A stretch of DNA of 64,000 bases from Sphingomonas jinjuensis (GTDB taxonomy: Bacteria; Pseudomonadota; Alphaproteobacteria; Sphingomonadales; Sphingomonadaceae): positions 62,001 through 126,000 of the forward strand of contig NZ_JACIEV010000004.1 of NCBI RefSeq assembly GCF_014197105.1, given 5' to 3'. Of the stretch, positions 58,014 to 64,000 are shown in pieces. Each line of letters begins with the position of its first letter. Position 1 is the stretch's first letter. The notes beneath the pieces are model-generated. The model was not told the origin of the DNA. It did not search any database and saw nothing but the letters and a program-made list of their open reading frames with translations. The position numbers and the translations under genes were made by a program.

Positions 58014-59467
58014 GCGAGCGCCCTCGCCATCACCGGGTCGGCGCCGCTCGCGATCGTGGCGGGGGTGCGGGGAATGGCGATGTCGGGGATGATGCCGGCG
58101 TCGGGCTGGGCCGTGCGCGGGAAGGTACCGATCAGCGGCAGATCCGCCTCCAGACCGGTGTTGGGCAGGCGGAAGAAGTAGAAGCAGCCGCCGTTGATGC
58201 CGCGGCGATTGCCGCCGGTCGGCTCGCCGATCAGCGTGCCGAGCCGCTCGCGCTGGATCATCTGCGCAAAGCCGAACGTGGCCGAGCTGTTCTGCGGGCC
58301 GACCAGCACTGACAGGCGGCCCGCGTAGCGGCGCCCTTTCGGCGCGATAACGGGCGCGTCATGGTCGGTGCCGGCGAGTTCCCAGAAGCGATCGTCGTAG
58401 CGCCTCGCCCCGACGCCGAGCCGATCGAAGCTGCGATCCCAAGTGTCACAATAGGGGCGCAGGGCATCGGGCAGCGTCTGGTAGCGGACGAGGCGGCGCG
58501 CCGGGTCCGCCACCAGCGGCCGCTCGATGATCCGCGCAACCAGGGCATCGCCGCAATCCAGGCCGCCTTCGTTGCGGCGGACGTCGACGATCAACCGAGG
58601 CACGCGGTCGGCGATCAGCCGGTCGACCTGCTGGTCGAGCCAGCCCTGCCAATCCCACTTGCTGTCGTAGAGCCCCCAGCTGTCCATCGTCAGCACCGCC
58701 GCATCGCCGCGGCGGTCGATCGACCAGATCGGGGCGTCGGCATGCTGGGCATCGGGCGCCGCCTGCTGCGTGCGGCGCTGGGCGAGCGTCACCGCCTCCA
58801 CCCGCGCCGTGCGGCGGCGGCCATCGGGTGCGCGGACGTCGAGGGTGTAGCGGGTCGCGCCGCCGACGATCAGCGCATGGAAGACGTCGAAGCTTTCGTA
58901 GCCGTCCTCGCCCAGCACCGACATCAGCTGGCGACGCTTGGCGTCGTTGTGGCCGTCGGCGCGCGCGACCGGCATCAGCGCGGCGAGGATATCGGCGGCC
59001 GGGCGACCGTCGACGCCGAGGATCTCGCTGCCCGGTACGATACCGGTGGCGAAGGGATCGGCGGTGACGACCATGCGATCTCCGAGCCAGGTGAACTGGA
59101 GCGGGATCCGCGTCGGCGTATCGAACAGTGCCGCCTGCACCGCCTTCTTCTGGTTGTAGAAATTGGCATAGCTGTGCCCGCAGCGGATCGTTGCCAGGAA
59201 TCGCGACAGCGCGACGTAGAAGGCCGCAAGCGTCAGCGGGCGCGACGCAGCGGCGGATAGCGCCGCGAAGCCGGCGTCGATCTGCGCGAACGTGTTGTAG
59301 CGGAGAAGACCGGGGTGAAGCGCCTCATAGCCCTGGCGCAGCAGACGGATATCGTCCTGCATCGCCGACACCGGCAGCATCGCCGACCCCACCGCCCCCC
59401 GCGCCGCCCCCGTCAGCAGCGCGGCCGAGGCGCCGCTCATCACCGTCCGGCGATTATATTCCCCCAT
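58010..59467 (-). CDS. S41-family peptidase, exported
   Basis: The 485-residue protein has a twin-arginine-type leader (NRRTVMSGASAALLTGAARG). The C-terminal S41 (tail-specific protease) domain includes PRLIVDVRRNEGG, VLVGPQNSSATFGFAQMIQ (putative nucleophile Ser in NSSATF), LIGEPTGGNRRGINGG and PDAGIIPDIAIP. The N-terminal region has helical and PDZ-like parts (IVPGSEILGVDGRPAAD). It probably degrades peptides in the periplasm; the partner Lys position is not obvious. It is the gene downstream of era on the same strand. Confidence 0.88.
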   Translation of the reverse strand: MGEYNRRTVMSGASAALLTGAARGAVGSAMLPVSAMQDDIRLLRQGYEALHPGLLRYNTFAQIDAGFAALSAAASRPLTLAAFYVALSRFLATIRCGHSYANFYNQKKAVQAALFDTPTRIPLQFTWLGDRMVVTADPFATGIVPGSEILGVDGRPAADILAALMPVARADGHNDAKRRQLMSVLGEDGYESFDVFHALIVGGATRYTLDVRAPDGRRRTARVEAVTLAQRRTQQAAPDAQHADAPIWSIDRRGDAAVLTMDSWGLYDSKWDWQGWLDQQVDRLIADRVPRLIVDVRRNEGGLDCGDALVARIIERPLVADPARRLVRYQTLPDALRPYCDTWDRSFDRLGVGARRYDDRFWELAGTDHDAPVIAPKGRRYAGRLSVLVGPQNSSATFGFAQMIQRERLGTLIGEPTGGNRRGINGGCFYFFRLPNTGLEADLPLIGTFPRTAQPDAGIIPDIAIPRTPATIASGADPVMARALA

Positions 59468-59490
59468 CGCGCACCCCCTTTGGCCGGCCG

Positions 59491-60396
59491 CTACTCCACC
59501 CAGTCCAGCCCGATGTCGCGATACAGTTCGCGGTCCTCATCCCAGCCCGGCTTTACCTTGACGTGGAGATAGAGGTGGACCGGCTTGTCCATCAGCGCGG
59601 CGAGTTCGGTGCGGGCGCTTTCGCCGATGGTGCGGATGCGGCTGCCGCCCTTGCCGAGCACGATCGCGCGCTGGGTGGGGCGCTCGACCAGGATCTGCTG
59701 ATGGATCTCGACCGAGCCATCGGGGCGATCCTTGTAGCTCTCGGTCTCGACCGCGCTGGCATAGGGCAGTTCCTCGTGGAGCTGCAGATAGAGCTGCTCG
59801 CGCGTCACCTCCGCCGCGAGCGCGCGTTCGGAGGCGTCGGACACCTGGTCCTCGGGATAGTGCCAGGGCCCTTCGGGCATCGCGGCGGCGAGCGCGTTCT
59901 TGAGCTGGGGCAGGCCGTCGCCGGTCGCGGCGCTGATGAACCAGGTTTCGGCGAAGGTGCAGACCTCGTTCAGCCGCTCGGCATGGAGCAGCAGCTTGGG
60001 CTTGTCGGCGAGATCGACCTTGTTGAGGACGAGATACTTGGGCTCGGGCCGGTCCTTCAGCCCTTCGACGATGTCGGTCACCTTGGGGCCGAGCCCGGCC
60101 TTGGCGTCGACGACGAGCATCAGGATGTCGGCGCCCTCGGTCCCGCCCCAGGCGGCGGCGACCATCGCGCGGTCGAGCCGGCGCTGCGGCGTGAAGATGC
60201 CGGGGGTGTCGACGAGCAGGATCTGGGCATGGTCCTGGATCGCGACGCCGAGCAGGCGGGTGCGCGTCGTCTGCGCCTTGGGACTGACGATCGCGACCTT
60301 TTGGCCGACGAGCGCATTGACGAGCGTCGACTTGCCCGCGTTGGGCGCGCCGACGACGGCGACGAGGCCGCAGTGCTGGGTGGTAGTTTCGGTCAC
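59491..60396 (-). CDS. era: GTPase Era
   Basis: The 301-residue GTPase assists 16S rRNA maturation and 30S assembly. G1 is VGAPNAGKSTLVNAL, G3 LVDTPGIFTP, and G4 VLNKVDLAD. The C-terminal KH domain has VLGKGGSRIRTIGESAR. The GTG at 60396 is preferred: an aagagg site lies just upstream, and the resulting length equals that of E. coli Era, while an ATG at 60432 adds an unconserved His/Pro extension. Confidence 0.96.
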   Translation of the reverse strand: MTETTTQHCGLVAVVGAPNAGKSTLVNALVGQKVAIVSPKAQTTRTRLLGVAIQDHAQILLVDTPGIFTPQRRLDRAMVAAAWGGTEGADILMLVVDAKAGLGPKVTDIVEGLKDRPEPKYLVLNKVDLADKPKLLLHAERLNEVCTFAETWFISAATGDGLPQLKNALAAAMPEGPWHYPEDQVSDASERALAAEVTREQLYLQLHEELPYASAVETESYKDRPDGSVEIHQQILVERPTQRAIVLGKGGSRIRTIGESARTELAALMDKPVHLYLHVKVKPGWDEDRELYRDIGLDWVE

Positions 60397-60484
60397 GGCA
60401 CCTCTTTGCGCCGGATGGGGGGAAGCGGGCAAGCTTTTGGAGACTGGCTGGCCTTGGTGGCTCTCACGGCGGTCCAGGAGTCAT

Positions 60485-60513
60485 GGATTCCCACCTTCGC
60501 AGGAATGACGGGG
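60485..60513. repeat. Half-site of a 'GTCATTCC...GGAATCCATG' intergenic repeat
   Basis: tggattcccaccttcgcagg then aatgacg (60485-60513) is one arm of a palindromic family common in sphingomonad-like genomes (known only from my general experience). The partner arm is not present here. Confidence 0.4.
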
Positions 60514-60541
60514 AGCGCATCCCGCGCTACAGCCCTGCGCC

Positions 60542-61237
60542 ATGACCATATTCGTTACCGGATCGAGCCGCGGAATCGGCGCGGCGATCGTCGACAGCCT
60601 GGGCGCCGCGGGCGTTCCCGTGCTGGGCCATGGCACCAGGAGCGGGATCGCCGCCGACTTCGCCGATCCCGATGCACCCGCGCGGGCGTGGGCGGAAGCG
60701 CTCGACCAGGCGGGGGGCGCGATCGACGTGCTCGTCAACAATGCCGGAATCTTCGAGGCCAATCCGCTCGATGGCGACGATGCCGCATGGAGCGAGGGCT
60801 GGGCGCGGACGATGCAGGTCAACCTGACTGCCTCGGCCGAGCTGTGCCGCCGCGCGGTACTGCACTGGCAGGAACGCGGGGTCGGCGGGCGGATCGTCAA
60901 CGTCGCGAGCCGCGCCGCCTATCGCGGCGACAGCCCGGCGCACTGGCATTATGCCGCGTCGAAGGCGGGCATGGTGGCGATGACCAAGACGATCGCGCGC
61001 GGCTATGCGAGCGCCGGCATCCTCGCCTTCGCGGTGTGCCCGGGCTTCACCATGACCGGCATGGCGGACGACTATCTGGCGAGCCGCGGCGGCGACAAGC
61101 TGCTTGCCGACATCCCGCTGGGTCGCGTCGCCAGCCCCGAGGAGGTGGCGACCACCGTCCGCTTCCTCACGCTGGAGGCGCCGCCGTCGATGACGGGCGC
61201 GGTGATCGACGTGAACGGAGCGAGCTATGTCCGCTGA
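60542..61237 (+). CDS. Short-chain dehydrogenase/reductase
   Basis: The 231-residue classical SDR has FVTGSSRGIGAAIVDSL, DVLVNNAGIFEANPLDG, NVASRAAYRGDSPAHWH with catalytic Ser, and YAASKAGMVAMTK with the Tyr/Lys pair. It is shorter than most SDRs but complete. It overlaps prmA by 11 bp, so it may be co-expressed, although the two have no obvious functional link. The substrate is unknown. Confidence 0.92.
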   Translation: MTIFVTGSSRGIGAAIVDSLGAAGVPVLGHGTRSGIAADFADPDAPARAWAEALDQAGGAIDVLVNNAGIFEANPLDGDDAAWSEGWARTMQVNLTASAELCRRAVLHWQERGVGGRIVNVASRAAYRGDSPAHWHYAASKAGMVAMTKTIARGYASAGILAFAVCPGFTMTGMADDYLASRGGDKLLADIPLGRVASPEEVATTVRFLTLEAPPSMTGAVIDVNGASYVR

Positions 61238-62165
61238 TCCCGTCACCTGGAAGCTGACCCTGCCCTGCACCAAGGCGGAGGCCGAGGCGGTCGCGGCGTA
61301 CGACGGCGAGATCGATGCGGTGCTCATCACCACCGAGGTCGACGAGGCGGCGGGCGAATGGCGGCTCGACGCCTATTTCGAGGGCGAGCCCGATGCCGCG
61401 ACGCTCGGCCAGGTGCGCGAGCTGGCGGCCAGCGGCGGGTGGAGCACCGCCATGCCCGAACCGCTGTCGGACGAGGATTGGGTCGCGATCAGCCAGCAGG
61501 GGCTGGAGCCGATCCGCGAGGGGCGCTTCGTGGTGCATACCTCGGCGCACCCGGGCGACGCGCCCGACGGTGGTCGCGCGTTCCTGATCGATGCCGGCCA
61601 GGCGTTCGGTACGGGGCACCACGGCACGACGTCGGGGTGCCTCGCCATGCTCGACCGGCTGGCGGTAGAGGGTGAGCGGTTCGCCAACGTCATCGACCTC
61701 GGCACCGGAACGGGGCTGCTCGCCTTCGCCGCGCGGCACCTGTGGCCCGAGGCGCGCGTGGCGGCGACCGACATCGATCCGATCGCGATCGACGTGACGC
61801 GCGAGAATATGGCGTTCAACGACGTCGACCAGGTCGCACTGGTGGTCGCGGACGGCACGCGCGATCCCGCCATTGCCCAGAGCGCGCCTTATGACCTGGT
61901 CATCGCCAACATCCTGGCCGGACCGCTGATCGCGATGGCGCCCGAGGTGGCGGCGATCGCTGCGCCGGGCGCGACGATCGTGCTGGCGGGATTGCTGACC
62001 AATCAGGCGGAGAAGGTGGTCGACGCCTATGCCGCGCAGGGCGCCAGCGTGCGCGCGCGCAACGTGAGGGGGGACTGGACGATCCTGTGCCTGACCGCGG
62101 CGGCTGAGCGACGATCGGTGGGTACCGATGGCAGCGGGCGCGGAGATTGGGCGATCGACGCGTGA
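61227..62165 (+). CDS. prmA: Ribosomal protein L11 methyltransferase
   Basis: The 312-residue SAM-dependent enzyme trimethylates L11. Motifs are FGTGHHGTTSGCLAMLD, DLGTGTGLLAFAARHL (SAM binding), ATDIDPIAIDVTRENM and DLVIANILAGPL (NxL). It overlaps the upstream SDR by 11 bp. The C-terminal 20 residues (ERRSVGTDGSGRGDWAIDA) are an unconserved tail. Confidence 0.94.
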   Translation: MSADPVTWKLTLPCTKAEAEAVAAYDGEIDAVLITTEVDEAAGEWRLDAYFEGEPDAATLGQVRELAASGGWSTAMPEPLSDEDWVAISQQGLEPIREGRFVVHTSAHPGDAPDGGRAFLIDAGQAFGTGHHGTTSGCLAMLDRLAVEGERFANVIDLGTGTGLLAFAARHLWPEARVAATDIDPIAIDVTRENMAFNDVDQVALVVADGTRDPAIAQSAPYDLVIANILAGPLIAMAPEVAAIAAPGATIVLAGLLTNQAEKVVDAYAAQGASVRARNVRGDWTILCLTAAAERRSVGTDGSGRGDWAIDA

Positions 62166-62171
62166 CGTGAT

Positions 62172-62310
62172 CGCTCCTCCCCCCGAGGGGGAGGGGGACC
62201 AGCGCAGCTGGCGGACGGGTATTTTCCGCGGGCGGTGCCGCTTGGGGAAGCTACCCCTCCACCACCGCTACGCGGCGGTTTCCCCTCCCCCTCCGGGGGA
62301 GGATTTGCTG
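62172..62310. repeat. REP-like palindrome, 'CCTCCCCC...GGGGGAGG' family
   Basis: The arms gctcctccccccgaggggga (62170 on) and cccctccccctccgggggag (ending about 62303) form a long hairpin with inner arms ggcggacgg/ccgctacgc-like. It sits in the convergent gap between prmA and phhA. Confidence 0.8.
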
Positions 62311-62324
62311 GACCTTCGTGCGAT

Positions 62325-62358
62325 CCCCCCGTTATCCCGGCGAACCGGGATGACGGGG
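62325..62358. repeat. Short palindrome of the 'CATCCCGGC' type
   Basis: cgttatcccggcgaaccgggatgacg, a reduced copy of the 15170/18864 family, lies directly after the larger repeat and 6 bp before the phhA stop. It may act as a terminator for phhA. Confidence 0.55.
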
Positions 62359-62363
62359 CGCCA

Positions 62364-63227
62364 TTACGCCTTGGCCAGCGCGTATTCCTGGGTGCCCGTC
62401 GTGATGACCTCGTCCCCCGGTTCGATCTTCGCCACGGGGATGTCCGGCTGGCGCTTAAGCTCCTCGTACAGCGGCGCGAAGTCGGTTTCGACGGTGGCGC
62501 GGAGGAGTTCGTCGAAGCTGGGGATGACGAAATAGTTCTGCTGGAAGTCGTCGATGCGATATTCCGTGCGCATCACGCGGGCGAGATCGAAGCCGAGGCG
62601 ATTGGGCGACGGATCGTCGAGCGCGAAGCGGCTTTCGGCGGAGCTGGAGACGATGCCGGCACCATAGATGCGCAGCCCCTCCGGCTCCTGGATCAGGCCG
62701 AACTCGACGGTGTACCAATAGAGGCGCCCGAGATATTTCAGCGCATCGTGCTGCATCGCGCGCTGGCCGCCCTTGCCATAGGCCTCGAGATAGTCGGCGA
62801 AGACCGGGTCCGACAGCATCGGCACGTGGCCGAAGACGTCGTGGAAGACGTCGGGTTCCTGCAGATAGTCGAGCTGGTCGGGGCGGCGGATGAAGTTGCC
62901 CGCGACGAAGCGGCGGTTGGCCATGTGGTCGAAGAACACCTCGTCGGGAACGAGGCCGGGGACGGCGACGACCTGCCAGCCGGTCAGCCCCATCAGCCGG
63001 TCCGACAGCTCCTCGAAATCGGGGATGCCGGGCTTCGACAGCTTGAGCACGTCGAGTCCGCGCAGATAGGCGTCGGAGGCGCGGCCGGGCAGCAGCTTCG
63101 CCTGGCGGGCGAAGAGGGTGTCCCAGGTGGCGTGTTCCTCGGGCGTATAGCGATCCCAATGCTGGGGGATCGTCCAGTCGGCCGCGGCGCCGGGCGGCGG
63201 CGAGTCGAGAACATGGGTGTCGCTCAT
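62364..63227 (-). CDS. phhA: Phenylalanine 4-monooxygenase
   Basis: The 287-residue non-haem iron, pterin-dependent enzyme converts Phe to Tyr. The iron-binding residues are the two His in EPDVFHDVFGHVPMLSDP and the Glu in YTVEFGLIQEPEGLR. The segment GAGIVSSSAESRFALDDP is also typical. Length fits the bacterial monomeric form. No pterin recycling gene (phhB) is adjacent. Confidence 0.95.
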   Translation of the reverse strand: MSDTHVLDSPPPGAAADWTIPQHWDRYTPEEHATWDTLFARQAKLLPGRASDAYLRGLDVLKLSKPGIPDFEELSDRLMGLTGWQVVAVPGLVPDEVFFDHMANRRFVAGNFIRRPDQLDYLQEPDVFHDVFGHVPMLSDPVFADYLEAYGKGGQRAMQHDALKYLGRLYWYTVEFGLIQEPEGLRIYGAGIVSSSAESRFALDDPSPNRLGFDLARVMRTEYRIDDFQQNYFVIPSFDELLRATVETDFAPLYEELKRQPDIPVAKIEPGDEVITTGTQEYALAKA

Positions 63228-63254
63228 GGCGCGATCCTAGCATAGCGTGCGGGA

Positions 63255-63920
63255 ATGGTTGAAACGCTCAAGCGCGGCGCCTGGTTCTCGACGGCGGTGG
63301 TGGCGGCGCTGCTGATGCTCCTGGCGCTCTACGGCATGGCGGGGATGATCGGCGGCGCGATCCCCGCGAACCGCGACTGGCGCGCGCCCGACCGGGGTGT
63401 CAGCGTTTGGGTGGAGTCGAACGGCGTCCACGTCGGCATCGTCGTTCCCAAGCGGGCAGGCGGCGTCGACTGGCGCGGCTTCGCATCGCCACGCGACCTC
63501 GGCGACCCACGCTTCGCGGGCTACGACCATCTGGCGATCGGTTGGGGCGAGCGCGACTTCTTCCTCGGCACGCCGACCTGGGCCGATGTGCGGCTGCCCA
63601 CCGTGCTGGCCGCGGGCTATGGCAGCGACGCGACGCTGCTGCACGTCGAGCATGTGCCGCGCCCGCGCGAAGGCGGCGACGTGCGACGCGTCGTGCTGAC
63701 GCCGGCCGAATATCGCCGGCTGGCGGCGGCGATCATGGCGAGCCGTGGCGCAGGGCCGGCGCGGCGCGGCTATGCGGCGAACGACGTCTTCTACCCGGCG
63801 CGCGGGCATTACAGCGCGGTGACGACGTGCAACGCCTGGGTCGGCTGGGTGCTGCGCTTCGCCGGAGTGCGGGTCGGCGCGTGGACGCCGTTTCCCGAGA
63901 CGGTGCTGTGGTGGTTCTGA
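63255..63920 (+). CDS. TIGR02117 / DUF2459 family protein
   Basis: The 221-residue protein has one N-terminal TM (FSTAVVAALLMLLALYGMAG). The conserved part includes VWVESNGVHVGIVVPKRAG, HLAIGWGERDFFLGTPTWAD, and FYPARGHYSAVTTCNAWVGW. The family has been linked to urea-cluster neighbours in some bacteria, but no activity is established; a hydrolase-like Cys/His arrangement (TCNAWVGWVL) is visible. It diverges from phhA. Confidence 0.88.
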   Translation: MVETLKRGAWFSTAVVAALLMLLALYGMAGMIGGAIPANRDWRAPDRGVSVWVESNGVHVGIVVPKRAGGVDWRGFASPRDLGDPRFAGYDHLAIGWGERDFFLGTPTWADVRLPTVLAAGYGSDATLLHVEHVPRPREGGDVRRVVLTPAEYRRLAAAIMASRGAGPARRGYAANDVFYPARGHYSAVTTCNAWVGWVLRFAGVRVGAWTPFPETVLWWF

Positions 63921-64000
63921 CCCCGCGGGCGCCGAGCAAGGCGCTATGGGCGGCGGAACTGCCCCGCGCGGCGTGGATGGTCGCGACCTGGTGGCGGCAT
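63911..64000 (+). CDS. 5' end of a probable alpha/beta hydrolase gene
   Basis: A GTG at 63911 starts a frame that runs off the right edge (LTPRAPSKALWAAELPRAAW). It overlaps the stop of the TIGR02117 gene, and similar N-termini occur in sphingomonad alpha/beta hydrolases. Too short to classify. Confidence 0.4.
   Translation, partial: MVLTPRAPSKALWAAELPRAAWMVATWWRH

Overview
The window is a GC-rich (roughly two-thirds G+C by eye) chromosomal segment from an alphaproteobacterium, most likely a sphingomonad (Sphingomonas or a close relative; inference). The signs are two PEPxxWA-CTERM surface-protein genes, a SapC-family gene, a CpdR-type receiver, a separate glyQ/glyS pair, many TAT-signal enzymes, and several families of short palindromic repeats between genes. 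There are no phage, plasmid, IS or CRISPR signatures.

Layout. 1-9 kb: an acyltransferase (cut by the window edge), glycyl-tRNA synthetase subunits (glyS carries two repeat elements in its reading frame), a TraB/GumN protein, a putative porin, a beta-carbonic anhydrase and an EnvZ/OmpR-like pair. 9-28 kb: housekeeping and accessory enzymes, including MsrB, a CHAP protein, a GPH-type transporter with a dehydrogenase, an acyl-CoA dehydrogenase, a cell-wall hydrolase, a SulP transporter fused by overlap to a second carbonic anhydrase, DLH, GST, an RhlE-like helicase, an FAD-linked oxidase, SapC, cytochrome b561, a probable small RNA, N-formylglutamate amidohydrolase, cpdR and tRNA-Val(GAC). 28-50 kb: a catabolic island. 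It holds an L-arabinose/D-galactose 1-dehydrogenase with an AraD1-type enzyme, a lipoprotein metallopeptidase, a DUF5695 protein, an intact GH127 beta-L-arabinofuranosidase, an LDH2-type imine/keto-acid reductase, a GH27 alpha-galactosidase, a broken second GH127 gene, a FadR-type GntR regulator, a stretch of gene debris (GH43-like and outer-membrane-protein fragments), and a trans-4-hydroxyproline pathway (D-Hyp oxidase, epimerase, Pyr4H2C deaminase and a GntR regulator). 50-64 kb: two PEP-CTERM genes, a decayed chemotaxis cassette (methyl-accepting protein and cheA remnants with an intact cheY), tRNA-Arg(CCG), nth-dapB, a sirtuin, an S41 peptidase, era, an SDR, prmA and phhA.

The most interesting reading is that the 28-50 kb island is a utilisation locus for plant hydroxyproline-rich glycoproteins (extensins, arabinogalactan proteins). 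In these, L-arabinofuranose is attached to hydroxyproline and alpha-galactose to serine. GH127 and GH27 would remove the sugars and a secreted zinc peptidase could cut the backbone. Hydroxyproline and L-arabinose would then be oxidised by two short pathways that both end at alpha-ketoglutarate semialdehyde. Four intergenic sites with a GTATAC-centred palindrome lie in front of these genes and suggest common GntR-type control. This is inference from gene content. The island also shows active decay: a GH127 gene with a stop codon plus a frameshift, and about 1.7 kb of fragments.
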